Part shown: positions 33,469 through 42,623 of the stretch, in pieces | How positions within the stretch are numbered: the stretch's first letter is position 1 | Layout of the letters: every line of letters begins with the position of its first letter | NCBI GenBank assembly: GCA_965199165.1 | Contig: OZ240681.1 | Coordinates: forward strand, 2,356,001-2,420,000 | Length of the DNA: 64,000 nt | DNA from: LMUY01 sp965199165 | GTDB lineage: Bacteria > Pseudomonadota > Alphaproteobacteria > Acetobacterales > Acetobacteraceae | Direction: 5' to 3' | Position numbers and translations under genes: made by a program | Notes under the pieces: model-generated | Told to the model about the DNA's origin: nothing | The model's input: only the letters and a program-made list of their open reading frames with translations | Database searches by the model: none

Positions 33469-33957
33469 TCAGCCTGGCACGGCGAAGCCGGCGAAGGAGA
33501 CGGCGAGCGTCTCGTAGATGTCCCGCTTGAACGGGACGGCCAGGCTGGGCAGCTCGGACAGCGCGGCCCAGCGCCAGGCGTCGAACTCCGGATGCGGGTC
33601 GAGGTCGAGCCGGATGTCAGCATCCTCGCCGTGGAACCGCAGCGCGAACCAGCGCTGCCGCTGCCCGCCGTAGCGCCCGCCGAACGAGCGGCCGAGCAGG
33701 TGGGGCGGCAGCTCGTAGGTCAGCCACTCCGGATGCTCGCCGATGATGCTGGCGTTGGCCGTGCCGATCTCCTCAGCCAGCTCGCGCAACACCGCGGTGC
33801 GCGGCTCCTCGTCCGCGTCGATCCCCCCCTGCGGCAACTGCCAGCCGCCCGCGGCGCCTTCGGCATTCGGCAGGTTCGCCCGGCGTGCGACGAACAGCCG
33901 CCCGTGCCGGTCGAACAGCGCCGCCCCCACGTTGGGGCGATACGGCAGGTCACTCAC
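33469..33957 (-). CDS. rppH: RNA pyrophosphohydrolase (Nudix)
   Basis: A 162-residue Nudix hydrolase that removes pyrophosphate from the 5' end of RNA and so starts mRNA decay. The Nudix box is complete: GGIDADEEPRTAVLRELAEEIG (about 44-65), preceded by GGWQLPQGG, which is characteristic of RppH. The alphaproteobacterial N-terminus LPYRPNVGAALFDRHGRLFVARR is also present. GTG start overlaps the stop of the divergent polysaccharide deacetylase gene (GTGA). It ends the envC-ctpA-deacetylase-rppH block that is common in this class. Confidence 0.95.
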   Translation of the reverse strand: MSDLPYRPNVGAALFDRHGRLFVARRANLPNAEGAAGGWQLPQGGIDADEEPRTAVLRELAEEIGTANASIIGEHPEWLTYELPPHLLGRSFGGRYGGQRQRWFALRFHGEDADIRLDLDPHPEFDAWRWAALSELPSLAVPFKRDIYETLAVSFAGFAVPG

Positions 33958-35021
33958 TTGGCGGCACTCCTCGGCAGGAAGGCGCTGACCGGCACCAGCA
34001 CCACGCCGCGTGCCTCCAGCCCACGGGCCCAGGTGGCGATGCGGTCGACGGTGACGGGCCGCACCCGGCCGGCCAGGCCCACGACGCCGTCGCCATCCCG
34101 CGCGCGTTTCTCCAGGTCCTGCAGCCGGGCGTCGATCGCCGCCGGGTCCTGGATGTCGTCGACTGCCAGGGTCACGGTCACCACCGGGCCCGTCAGCACC
34201 GCGGAGGCGCCGGGTCGCGGGTCGACATACATCAGCCCGCGTTCGGTCAACTCCTTCAGCACGGGGCCGATGGCGCCCGGTGCGGCCGCGAAGCGCTCGC
34301 CGCGCAGCCCGTCCGAGGCGCCGGTCAGCCCCACCTCGCCCTGCATGCGCGACAGGATCCACTCCAGGTTCCGGTCGTTGTCGGCCGGATCCACGCCGGT
34401 CATCAGCGCATGCACGCCGGAATTGTTCAGCGGGTAGCCCTGGCTCTCCATCGGCACGGTGACAAAATACTCGTGGCCGCGCGCCCGCGCCGCCGCCAGC
34501 AACGGTTCCGGCTCGTGGCTGTAGGGCGAGACCCCGATCGACACGGCAGGCGGCAGGCTGTCGATCGCCGCGCGGCTGTCCGCGTCCGACAGGCCGAAGC
34601 CGGTGACGAGCATCGCCAGCCGGGGTCGCTTGTCGGCGGCGTCGAACGGGCGGGCGTAGACGTGCATCGACGTCCGCCCATCCGGCGCGATGCGCGGCAG
34701 CTTGGCATCGTGGAAGTCCGGCGCTGGTTCCAGCAGGGCAGGGTCAGGCGCCGGGATCGTCCCGGGAGCGGCACTCGGCCGGGGATCGGGCGCTCGCGCC
34801 ACCAGGTCCGGCACGTGAGGCGGCGTGGCGGCCGGCGGCGGCGGGCGCGGCCCTTCGGCGTGCCCGGCGGGCGGAGGTTCGGCAGCGGGTCGGGTACCGG
34901 GTGCGCCGAGGTATTGTAGCGTCCCAGCCCCCGCGCCGACCGCCACCACGGTTGCGCCCCAGAACACCGCGAGGTTGCGCCAGCCGGACGCTCCCGCCTT
35001 CGCTGCCCCGCCGCGGGCCAT
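33954..35021 (-). CDS. divergent polysaccharide deacetylase family protein
   Basis: A 355-residue protein with an N-terminal membrane anchor (about 15-36), a long Pro/Ala-rich linker (~40-95), and a divergent polysaccharide deacetylase domain (DUF610-type): RPRLAMLVTGFGLSDADSRAAID, VSIGVSPYSHEPEPLLAAARARGHEYFVTVPMESQGYP, and NDRNLEWILSRMQGEVGLTG. It is predicted to act in the periplasm. The usual metal residues of active deacetylases are not obvious, as generally in this family. It lies between ctpA and rppH, overlapping rppH by four bases, in the standard alphaproteobacterial order. Confidence 0.92.
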   Translation of the reverse strand: MARGGAAKAGASGWRNLAVFWGATVVAVGAGAGTLQYLGAPGTRPAAEPPPAGHAEGPRPPPPAATPPHVPDLVARAPDPRPSAAPGTIPAPDPALLEPAPDFHDAKLPRIAPDGRTSMHVYARPFDAADKRPRLAMLVTGFGLSDADSRAAIDSLPPAVSIGVSPYSHEPEPLLAAARARGHEYFVTVPMESQGYPLNNSGVHALMTGVDPADNDRNLEWILSRMQGEVGLTGASDGLRGERFAAAPGAIGPVLKELTERGLMYVDPRPGASAVLTGPVVTVTLAVDDIQDPAAIDARLQDLEKRARDGDGVVGLAGRVRPVTVDRIATWARGLEARGVVLVPVSAFLPRSAAK

Positions 35022-35036
35022 GGGACGCGCCGGGAA

Positions 35037-36431
35037 TTACCGGTCGGCGTGCCGCTGCTGCTGTGTCGCCATGGCGCGGACCACGACCAGGCCCTGCTGC
35101 AACTGGAAGTCCGTCTCCGGCTTGGCCGCGTCGAAGGCCGGCCAGCTATCGGGCGGCGCCTTCGGGATGGAACTGGCGATCGGCGGCAGGTCGGTGCGCG
35201 GGGCCTGCGGCGCGGTCGGCGGCGTGCCGCCTTGGTTGGTCAGCACGTGGTTGAGGTCGGCCTCGCGCTCCGGCCCGAAATGCGGCGTCTCCGTGCGGCT
35301 TTCCGCGACGGGGACGTCCGGCGTGATCCCCAGGCCCTGGATGGAGCGGCCGGACGGCGTGTAGTAGCGCGCCGTGGTCAGCCGCATCGCACCGTTGCCG
35401 GGCAGCGGGATCACGGTCTGCACGGAGCCCTTGCCGAAGGTGCGGCCCCCCAGGACGACCGCACGCTGGTGGTCCTGCAACGCGCCGGCCACGATCTCGC
35501 TGGCCGAGGCGCTGCCGCCGTTGGTCAAGATCACGACCGGCAGGCCACCCGTGATGTCGCCCGGCTTGGCGTTCCAGCGCTGGCTGTCCTCCGGATGGCG
35601 GGCGCGGGTGGAGACGATCTCGCCCTGCTCGAGGAAGTCGTCCGACACGCTCACCGCCTGGTCCAGCAGCCCGCCCGGGTTGTTGCGCAGGTCCAGCACG
35701 ACGCCCTTCAGCTTGTCGCCGAGCTGCTGGCGGAACTTGGCGACCGCGGTGCGCAGCCCGCTATCGGTCTGCTCGTTGAACTGCGTCAGCCGGACGTAGC
35801 CGATATCGCCCTCCAGATGGCTCTTGACCACCTGGATGTGGATGACCTCGCGGTTGAGCGTCAGCTCGATCGGGTTGTCGATGTTCTCGCGCTTGATGAC
35901 CAGGTGGATCGGGCTGTTGGGCGGCCCGCGCATCTTGTCCACCGCCTCGTTGAGCGACAGTCCCTGCACCGTGGTCTTGTCGATGGTGGTGATCAGGTCG
36001 CCGGACTTGATGCCGGCCCGGGCCGCCGGCGTGTCGTCGATCGGGGAGACGACCTTGATGATGCCGTTCTCCTGCGTCACTTCCAGCCCGAGCCCGCCGA
36101 ACTCACCGTGCGTCTGCACCTGCATGTCGCGGAACGCCTTGGCGTTCATGTAGGAGCTGTGGGGATCGAGCCCCGTCAGCATGCCGTTGATCGCGTTCTC
36201 CACCAGGTCGCGGTCGCTCACCGGTTCGACATATTCGGCGCGGATGCGGTCGAACACGTCCCCGAACAGCCGCAGCAGCTTGTAGGTGTCCGCCTTGTTT
36301 GGATCCTGCACCTGCGCGTTGGCCGCGCCGATCGCCCAGGGGGACGCGCTGGTGAACAGGCCGGACGCCGGGCCCACCGCCACGCCCGCGAGGAACGCAG
36401 CGCCTACGAACAGCCCGGACCGGAACTTCAT
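35037..36431 (-). CDS. ctpA: C-terminal processing peptidase, S41 family
   Basis: Periplasmic serine protease (464 residues) that trims envelope proteins, including peptidoglycan hydrolases. A signal peptide (about 1-40) precedes a PDZ domain (about 105-190; GLGLEVTQENG, GIKSGDLITTID). The S41 catalytic segment has GGSASASE (305-312) and the lysine K334 in TFGKGSVQT, giving a Ser-Lys dyad. The C-terminal tail after residue 380 is Pro-rich. The ATG at 36431 is supported by GAGGGGATG upstream. It follows envC by about 76 bases, consistent with their usual joint role in septal peptidoglycan control. Confidence 0.96.
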   Translation of the reverse strand: MKFRSGLFVGAAFLAGVAVGPASGLFTSASPWAIGAANAQVQDPNKADTYKLLRLFGDVFDRIRAEYVEPVSDRDLVENAINGMLTGLDPHSSYMNAKAFRDMQVQTHGEFGGLGLEVTQENGIIKVVSPIDDTPAARAGIKSGDLITTIDKTTVQGLSLNEAVDKMRGPPNSPIHLVIKRENIDNPIELTLNREVIHIQVVKSHLEGDIGYVRLTQFNEQTDSGLRTAVAKFRQQLGDKLKGVVLDLRNNPGGLLDQAVSVSDDFLEQGEIVSTRARHPEDSQRWNAKPGDITGGLPVVILTNGGSASASEIVAGALQDHQRAVVLGGRTFGKGSVQTVIPLPGNGAMRLTTARYYTPSGRSIQGLGITPDVPVAESRTETPHFGPEREADLNHVLTNQGGTPPTAPQAPRTDLPPIASSIPKAPPDSWPAFDAAKPETDFQLQQGLVVVRAMATQQQRHADR

Positions 36432-36507
36432 GCCTTCATCCCCTCGGCGCCCGCACGGTGCGCAACGTCTCCAGCAGCGTGGCACATAGTTGCGCTTCCT
36501 GCCACCG

Positions 36508-37782
36508 TCACGAGCGGCCGCGCAAATATGGCGCAGGATTAATCGGCAGACCCTGCTGCCGCAGCTCCAGGTACAGCAGCGGCCGGTTGCCGGGGTTCCG
36601 CGGGTCCCACGCCGGCATCACGCCCAGCGGCTCGCCGAGCTGCACGGGGTGGCCCACGGCCACGTCCAGCCGGTCGAGCCCGGCCAGCACGAAGTGGTAG
36701 CCGCCGCCGCAATCGACGATCATCAGCTGGCCGAAGGAGCGGAACGGACCGGCGAACACCACCTTGCCGCCGCAGGGCGCCGACACCCGTGCGGCCGGCG
36801 GCACGGCGTAGGAGATGCCGGTGGTGGCTCCCGCATCGCCCGGCTCGCCAAACGCCTTGATCACGCTGCCGGCCACCGGAGTGCCGAGCTGGCCGTGGCT
36901 GCCGTCCAGGCCCGGGCCGGCCGGTTGCGCCAGGGCGGCCTGGCGGCGCCGCGCCTCGGCCGCGGCAGCGTCCTGCCGCTGTCGCTCCGCCTGGGCGGCA
37001 TCCGCGCGGGCGCGCGCCTCGTCCTGCCGCCGGGTGACGTCCAGCTGGGTCAGTGCGGCCCGCAGCGTCTGCGCCTGTCCGGCCTGTTCGGCGGCCCGTT
37101 GCGCGGCGGCAGCGGCGGCATCCTCCGCCTCCCGGCCGCGGGCCTGGGCATCGGCGATCTGCTGGTCCAGCGCAGCCGCCTGCACGGCCTGCGCGGATTG
37201 CGCATCCGACAGGTGCCGTCCCTGGCTGGCCATTGCCTCGGTCAGCCGGGCGACCTCCGCCTGCTCCGCCCGCACCGCCTCGGCATCGGTCTCCAGCTGC
37301 CGGGCCATGCCCTTCAGCACCAGCAGCCCGGTGAGCGACGCCTCCGGGCCGCCCGGCACCGCCAGCAGCGTTTCCGCCGGGTAGAGCGACAGGCGCTCGA
37401 TCAGCGGCAGCAGCGGGCCGAGCTCGGCCGCCCGGGCCTGCAACCTGGCCTCCGCCTCGGCACGCCGTCGCGCCAGGTCGTTCATCGTGGTGGCGGCGTC
37501 CGCGGTCGCCTGCTCCAGCGTCCGCAACGAGGCCGCCGTGGCAACGCGGGCCTGCGCCAGCCGCCGCGCCTCCGCTTCCGCCAGGGCCTGGCGGGCCGCC
37601 GCCGTTCGCACGGCGGCCAGCTCGGTCGCCCGCCGCTGGTCCAGGGCCTGGAGTTGCGCGGGGGAGTTCTGCGCCGCGCCCATCAGCGCCAGCGCCAGCG
37701 GCAGGGCAGCGACCCGCCCCCGCGCCCCGGGGCGGGCCCGGGGCGGCGCTACAGAACCCGGATCGGCGCGCCATCCATCCAA
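36508..37782 (-). CDS. envC: murein hydrolase activator EnvC-like (degenerate M23)
   Basis: A 424-residue predicted periplasmic protein with a signal-like N-terminus (VAALPLALALMGAAQ), long alanine-rich coiled coils (about 45-270) and a C-terminal LytM/M23 domain. The zinc ligands of active M23 peptidases are not conserved (for example, AVPPAARVSAPCGGKVVFAG and the end LYLELRQQGLPINPAPYL lack the HxH), as expected for EnvC, which activates amidases instead of cutting itself. The ATG at 37782 lies 34 bases inside the preceding gene; the true start could be a little later. It belongs to the envelope block with ctpA. Confidence 0.88.
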   Translation of the reverse strand: MDGWRADPGSVAPPRARPGARGRVAALPLALALMGAAQNSPAQLQALDQRRATELAAVRTAAARQALAEAEARRLAQARVATAASLRTLEQATADAATTMNDLARRRAEAEARLQARAAELGPLLPLIERLSLYPAETLLAVPGGPEASLTGLLVLKGMARQLETDAEAVRAEQAEVARLTEAMASQGRHLSDAQSAQAVQAAALDQQIADAQARGREAEDAAAAAAQRAAEQAGQAQTLRAALTQLDVTRRQDEARARADAAQAERQRQDAAAAEARRRQAALAQPAGPGLDGSHGQLGTPVAGSVIKAFGEPGDAGATTGISYAVPPAARVSAPCGGKVVFAGPFRSFGQLMIVDCGGGYHFVLAGLDRLDVAVGHPVQLGEPLGVMPAWDPRNPGNRPLLYLELRQQGLPINPAPYLRGRS

Positions 37783-38696
37783 GCGAGCAGGTTCTCCACC
37801 GTGTCAGTGAAGAATATCGCATAAGTCCTTGTCGTAACGAAGCCGATATGCGGCGAGGCGACGACATTCGGCAGCGTGCGCAGCTTGTGGCCAGACGGCA
37901 ACGGTTCGACATCGAACACGTCGAGCGCCGCGCCGGCGATCGCCCGGCGCTCCAGCACGTCCACCAGCGCCGCCTCGTCGACCAGCGGACCGCGGGACGT
38001 GTTCACCAGCCACGCCGTGGGCTTCATCTGCGCCAGGTCGGCGGCGCCCAGGATACCCCGGCTGCGCTGCGACAGCACGAGGTGCAGCGTGAGGTAGTCG
38101 GACACCTGCAACAGGGTGGCCTTGTCGACCAGCCGCGCCCCCGCCTGCTGCGCCACCTCCGCGGTGAGGTTCTGGCTCCAGGCGATCACCTCCATCTCGA
38201 ACGCCACGGCCACGCGCGCCATCGCCCGGCCGATCTTGCCAAGGCCCATGATGCCGAGCGTGCTGCCCTTCAGGTCACCCCCGACGCCGACCTGCCAGCC
38301 ACCGTGGCGGAACGACGTCGTCTCCGCCGGGATGTGCCGCGCGGCGGCGTGCAGCAGCGCCCAAGTCAGCTCCATGGCGCCGTGCGACGTGTAGCCGGTG
38401 CTGCTGACCGCGATGCCCTGCGCCTTGGCCGCCGCCAGGTCGATGGAGGCGTTGCGCGCGCCGGTCGAGCTTATGAAGCGCAGGTTCGGCAGGCGCTGCA
38501 GGATCGCGGCGGGCAGCGGCGTGCGCTCCCGCATGACACAGACGGCATCGAACGGCAGCAGGCGCCGCACCAGGGCGTCCGGCTCGGCTAGGTTGTCCCG
38601 GAACACCGTGACGTCGGCCCGCGCTTGCACTGCCGACCAGTCGGCATAGCCCAGCGCCACGCCCTGGTAGTCGTCCAACACGGCGATCTTGGTCAT
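37749..38696 (-). CDS. D-2-hydroxyacid dehydrogenase family protein
   Basis: NAD(P)-dependent dehydrogenase of 315 residues. The cofactor motif is GIMGLGKIGRAMARVA (about 148-163). The catalytic arginine is in NTSRGPLVDE, the glutamate in DVEPLP, and the histidine in ASPHIGFVT near residue 283. The sequence groups with SerA/hydroxypyruvate reductase-like proteins found widely in proteobacteria (MTKIAVLDDYQGVAL is a frequent beginning). The substrate is not predictable. It overlaps envC by 34 bases and is preceded by a paired palindromic repeat. Confidence 0.92.
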   Translation of the reverse strand: MTKIAVLDDYQGVALGYADWSAVQARADVTVFRDNLAEPDALVRRLLPFDAVCVMRERTPLPAAILQRLPNLRFISSTGARNASIDLAAAKAQGIAVSSTGYTSHGAMELTWALLHAAARHIPAETTSFRHGGWQVGVGGDLKGSTLGIMGLGKIGRAMARVAVAFEMEVIAWSQNLTAEVAQQAGARLVDKATLLQVSDYLTLHLVLSQRSRGILGAADLAQMKPTAWLVNTSRGPLVDEAALVDVLERRAIAGAALDVFDVEPLPSGHKLRTLPNVVASPHIGFVTTRTYAIFFTDTVENLLAWMDGAPIRVL

Positions 38697-38716
38697 GGAG
38701 GGATCCCTTCGGTCGG

Positions 38717-38819
38717 GTCTCCCTCTCCTTCGGGGAGAGGGCGGGCGTGAGGGTGCTGCCCATTGCGCCGAACCCTGCGCGCGGGCCCCTCACCCAACCC
38801 TCTCCCAGAAGGAGAGGGC
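38717..38819. repeat. paired GC-rich palindromic repeat, copy D
   Basis: First unit CTCCCTCTCCTTCGGGGAGAGGGCGGGCGTGAGGG, about 40 unique bases, then the inverted unit CCCCTCACCCAACCCTCTCCC-loop-GGAGAGGG. Same layout as copies C and E. It separates two leftward genes (the S1C-like gene and the hydroxyacid dehydrogenase) and could end or attenuate transcription between them. Confidence 0.85.
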
Positions 38820-38825
38820 TTCTCG

Positions 38826-39797
38826 TCAATGCATGCGGGGGGATTTCAGCAGGCTGCGGCGGTCGACCGTGGCGATGCTGACGGGGAGTTGGCGTTCGTC
38901 GCGGCGCACCATCAGGGTCACCTTGGCGCCGGCCGGGCCGCAGGCCCATACGCCACGCCAGAGCCCGGCCAGGTCGGTGACTTCCTCGTCCTCCACCGAT
39001 ATCACGTGGTCCCCGGTGCGCAGCCCGGCGCGGTCCGCCGGGCCGCCATCGGCCAGGCCGCCGATCACCACCGTCTCGTCATCCTCCATGGCGTATACGC
39101 CGAGCCAGGGCCGCGGCGGGCGGTTCACCTGGCCATAGCGCCGCATGTCGTTCAACACAGGGGGCAGCATGTCGATCGGCACGATCATGTTCATGTCGTG
39201 GCGGCGCCCCTTGCCGTCCCCTTGCTGGAGGATCAGCGAGCCCACGCCCAGCAGCTTGCCGTCCTTGCCGATCAAAGCGCCGCCGCCCCAGAACGGATGC
39301 GCCGGGGCGGTGAAGATCGCCTCGTCCAGCAGATACTCCCAATAGCCGGCAAACTCCTGCCGGCCCACGACCTTGGTCTCGATCGCCCGGCGCCGGCCGC
39401 CGGAGGAGGCGAACAGCACCGCATCCCCCAGCTTGACGGTGGCGCTCTCGCCCAGTTCCAGCTTCGGCAGGTTGAGCTTGCCCAGCGGCTGCACCAGCCC
39501 GAAGCCGGTCTCGCCGTCGAACGCCAGCGCGTGGCCCGGCGTGGCGCGGCCGTCGGCGGAGGTGATCCACACCGTCTCCGCCTCCGTGATCAGGTAGCCC
39601 ATGGTCAGCAGCAGCCCGTCATCGCCGATCACCACGCCCGAACCCTCCCGGTCGGTGCCGAGGGCGGCGGCGGTGAAGGCGTCGGAAGGCGCTGTGGCGC
39701 GGATGCCCACCACGGCGCTCAGCACGGCGTCAAGGTCGAAGCTGTAATCAGCCGGGTCGGGCTGCAGCTCGGACGGGATGTCCCACTCTTTGGCCAT
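38826..39797 (-). CDS. S1C/PDZ trypsin-like protein lacking the catalytic triad
   Basis: A 323-residue DegP/HtrA-like protein: chymotrypsin-fold domain (about 20-210) and one PDZ domain (about 230-315; WLGVYAMEDDETVVIGGLADGGPADRAGLRTGDHVISV). The regions where the triad belongs are changed: GLLLTMGYLI in place of the usual L-T-x-x-H-V-V, DGETGFGLVQPL in place of T-D-L-A-V-L, and HPFWGGGALIG in place of G-N-S-G-G-P-L. I see no signal peptide. It is therefore probably a non-proteolytic binding or chaperone-like protein. It begins two bases after the aldehyde dehydrogenase stop and is surely co-transcribed with it. Confidence 0.87.
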   Translation of the reverse strand: MAKEWDIPSELQPDPADYSFDLDAVLSAVVGIRATAPSDAFTAAALGTDREGSGVVIGDDGLLLTMGYLITEAETVWITSADGRATPGHALAFDGETGFGLVQPLGKLNLPKLELGESATVKLGDAVLFASSGGRRRAIETKVVGRQEFAGYWEYLLDEAIFTAPAHPFWGGGALIGKDGKLLGVGSLILQQGDGKGRRHDMNMIVPIDMLPPVLNDMRRYGQVNRPPRPWLGVYAMEDDETVVIGGLADGGPADRAGLRTGDHVISVEDEEVTDLAGLWRGVWACGPAGAKVTLMVRRDERQLPVSIATVDRRSLLKSPRMH

Positions 39798-39798
39798 G

Positions 39799-41310
39799 TC
39801 AGCCGTAATTCACCATGATCGTCTTCTTATGCATGAAATGCTCCAGCATCGCCTCCAGGCTGGCTTCCTTGCCGAGCCCGCTGCTCTTCACCCCGCCGTA
39901 GGACAGGTTGGCCTGCACCACCAGGTTCTGGTTGATCTGCACCAGCCCGGCCTCCAGCCGGTGCGCCAGCTCCAGCCCAACCTTAAGGTTGTTCGTCCAG
40001 ACTGACGCGGCGAGGCCGTATTCGGTTCCATTCGCCTTGGCCAGCACCTCCTCCGGCGCGTCGAACGGGAAGATGCAGGTGACGGGGCCGAAGATCTCCT
40101 CCTGCACCAGAGGGCTGTCATCCGGCAGGTTGGTGAAGATGTGCGGCTGGATGAACAGGCCCTTCTTCAGCGCCGGGTCGCCGGGCATGGCGGAGCAGGC
40201 GCGGCCTTCGGCGCCGGCGGTCGCCTTCCCCTGCTCGATGTACTTCTGCACCTTGCCGAACTGCTCGGGGCTGATGATGGTGCCGATGTCGGTCTTCTCG
40301 TCCAGCGGGTCGCCCATCACCATGGCGTCCACCTTTTCGGCCATCGCGTCGACGAAGCGCCGGAAGATCGGCCGTTCCACGTAGATGCGGCTGGCGGCGG
40401 TGCAGCTCTGCCCCTGGCGGGTGAACCGCATGGAGGTGAGCGCCCCGGCCACGGTCTTGTCGAAGTCGCAATCGGCGAACACCAGCATGGGGGACTTGCC
40501 GCCCAGCTCCAGCGTCACCGGGATCAGCTTCTCCGCAGCGGCCTTGGAGACGATGCGTCCCACCTCCACGCTGCCGGTGAACGTCACCTTGCGCACCTTG
40601 GGATGGGCCACCAGCGGGCCGCCGCATTCCGGGCCGTAGCCGGACAGCATGTTGTAGCAGCCGGGGGGCAGGATGTGGTTCACCAGCTCGCACACGCGCA
40701 GCACGGTCAGCGGCGCTTCCTCGGCCGACTTCACCACCACCGTGTTGCCGGCCACCAGCGCCGGGGCGACCTTCAGCGCCATCAGCAGCATGGGCACGTT
40801 CCAGGGGATGATGGCGCCCACCACGCCCAGCGGCTCCCGCACCGTCACGGACAGCACGTTGGGGGCGAAGGGCACCGTCTCACCCTTCAGCTCCCCGCCC
40901 AGGCCGCCGAAGAACTCGAAGATATCGGCGATGGTGTTGGCTTCGACCCGGCTTTCGGTGCGCAGCGCCTTGCCCGTCTCCAGCGCGATCAGCCGGGCCA
41001 GTTCCTCCACGTGCTCGCGCAGCAGGGCGGCGCATTGGCCGACCAGGGCGCCGCGCTTGCGGGACGCCATGGTGGCCCAGGCCTTTTGCGCCGCGTCGGC
41101 CACCTCCACCGCCTCGGCCACGTCCGCCGCGTCGCCCTCGGCGGCCCGGCCGACCTCCTCGCCGGTGGCGGGGTTCACCACGGCGAAGGTCTTGCCGCTG
41201 CGGGCCGGCACGAAGCGGCCGCCGATCAGGTGGTGGCCGGACAGGGTGCGGGCGAGGGCGCGCTCATCCAGCGTCGGGCCCTCGGCGGCGGGTTGCGGAC
41301 GGTCCAGCAT
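39799..41310 (-). CDS. NAD(P)-dependent aldehyde dehydrogenase
   Basis: Aldehyde dehydrogenase superfamily enzyme of 503 residues oxidising an aldehyde to the acid. The catalytic cysteine is C303 in RQGQSCTAASR, and the general-base glutamate is E268 in TLELGGKSP. The cofactor strands are PWNVPMLLMALKVAPALVAGNTVVVK and FTGSVEVGR. The substrate is not evident; the family includes broad-specificity and vanillin/semialdehyde enzymes. The ATG at 41310 follows GGGAGG. It is divergent from the CoA-transferase gene with 87 bases between, and leads into the S1C-like gene. Confidence 0.95.
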   Translation of the reverse strand: MLDRPQPAAEGPTLDERALARTLSGHHLIGGRFVPARSGKTFAVVNPATGEEVGRAAEGDAADVAEAVEVADAAQKAWATMASRKRGALVGQCAALLREHVEELARLIALETGKALRTESRVEANTIADIFEFFGGLGGELKGETVPFAPNVLSVTVREPLGVVGAIIPWNVPMLLMALKVAPALVAGNTVVVKSAEEAPLTVLRVCELVNHILPPGCYNMLSGYGPECGGPLVAHPKVRKVTFTGSVEVGRIVSKAAAEKLIPVTLELGGKSPMLVFADCDFDKTVAGALTSMRFTRQGQSCTAASRIYVERPIFRRFVDAMAEKVDAMVMGDPLDEKTDIGTIISPEQFGKVQKYIEQGKATAGAEGRACSAMPGDPALKKGLFIQPHIFTNLPDDSPLVQEEIFGPVTCIFPFDAPEEVLAKANGTEYGLAASVWTNNLKVGLELAHRLEAGLVQINQNLVVQANLSYGGVKSSGLGKEASLEAMLEHFMHKKTIMVNYG

Positions 41311-41397
41311 CGGTTTGCCTCCCAGGGCGGTCTGCTTGTAATCCGGGACAGGACAATGGCCCTGGCACAGCGGCCGGGCAAGCGGGAGGGCGCGGGG

Positions 41398-42606
41398 ATG
41401 GACCAGGCGGCGGGGCCTCTGCACGGGGTGACGGTGTTCGACCTGACGCGGGTGCTGGCCGGGCCGACCTGCGTTCAGATGCTGGGCGACCTCGGCGCCG
41501 ATGTGATCAAGGTGGAGAAGCCCGGCAGCGGCGACGACACCCGCGGCTTCGCCCCGCCGGTGATGCCGGGCACGCAGGAAAGCGCCTACTTCGTGGGCGT
41601 GAACCGCAACAAGCGGTCCGTCACCCTCGACATCGCCACGCCGGACGGCCAGGCGCTGGCGCTGCGGCTGATCGAGCAGTGCGACATCCTGGTGGAGAAC
41701 TTCAAGGTCGGCGCACTGGCGAAGTATGGGTTGGGGTACGAACAGCTGCACGCTCGGTTCCCGCGCCTGGTGTACTGCTCGATCACCGGGTTCGGGCAGA
41801 CCGGGCCGTACGCGCCGCGGCCCGGCTACGACAGCCTGGTGCAGGCGATGGGCGGGGTGATGAGCCTGACGGGAGAGCCGGAGGGGCTGCCGCAGAAGGT
41901 GGGCGTGCCGGTGGCGGACCTGTTCGCCGGGCTATACGGCTGCATCGGGGTCATGGCGGCGCTGCGGCACCGGGACGCGACCGGGCAGGGGCAGCAGGTG
42001 GATATCGGCATGCTGGACACTCATGCCGCCTGGCTCGCCAACCAGGGCATGAACTACCTGGCGACGGGCGAGAACCCGGCGCGGCTGGGCAACCAGCATC
42101 CCAACATCGTGCCCTACCAGGTGTTCCCGACGCAGGACGGCTTCATGGTGCTGTCGGTCGGCAACGACCCGACCTTCAAGCGGTTCTGCGACGCGTTCGG
42201 CCTGTCGCACCTGCTGGAGGACACGCGCTTCGCCACCAACGCCGCCCGGGTGGCCAACCGCACCCTGGTGACGGAGACGCTGACGCCCGTCATGCAGCAG
42301 CACCCGACCGGCTGGTGGGTGGACCGGCTGGAGGCGCTGAAAGTCGGCTGCGGTCCGATCAACACGCTGGCGGAGGTGTTCGCCGACCCGCAGGTGCAGG
42401 CGCGCGGCGTGGTGGTGCAGATGCCGCACGCCGCCACGCCGGACGGGGTCAAGGTGATTGCCAACCCGGTCCGGCTGAGCGAGACCCCCGTCTCCTACCG
42501 CCTGCCGCCGCCGCTGCTGGGCGAGCATACGCAGGCAGTGCTGACGGAGCGGCTGGGACTGTCTGCGGCGGAGGTCGAGGCGCTGCGGGCGCAGGGCGTG
42601 GTGTAG
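41398..42606 (+). CDS. CaiB/BaiF family CoA-transferase
   Basis: Class III CoA-transferase (402 residues) that moves CoA between carboxylic acids. The family start LHGVTVFDLTRVLAGPTCVQMLGDLGADVIKVEKPGSGDDTR is clear, as are NRNKRSVTLD and the VADLFAGLYG segment with the conserved catalytic aspartate region. The closest remembered group is the succinyl-CoA:dicarboxylate (SUGCT/itaconate-type) one, but this is not certain. The ATG at 41398 has GGGAGG upstream; an ATG at 41356 is possible. It is divergent from the aldehyde dehydrogenase gene; the two may serve one catabolic pathway. Confidence 0.93.
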   Translation: MDQAAGPLHGVTVFDLTRVLAGPTCVQMLGDLGADVIKVEKPGSGDDTRGFAPPVMPGTQESAYFVGVNRNKRSVTLDIATPDGQALALRLIEQCDILVENFKVGALAKYGLGYEQLHARFPRLVYCSITGFGQTGPYAPRPGYDSLVQAMGGVMSLTGEPEGLPQKVGVPVADLFAGLYGCIGVMAALRHRDATGQGQQVDIGMLDTHAAWLANQGMNYLATGENPARLGNQHPNIVPYQVFPTQDGFMVLSVGNDPTFKRFCDAFGLSHLLEDTRFATNAARVANRTLVTETLTPVMQQHPTGWWVDRLEALKVGCGPINTLAEVFADPQVQARGVVVQMPHAATPDGVKVIANPVRLSETPVSYRLPPPLLGEHTQAVLTERLGLSAAEVEALRAQGVV

Positions 42607-42623
42607 CGGCAGCGGCGCGGCGC

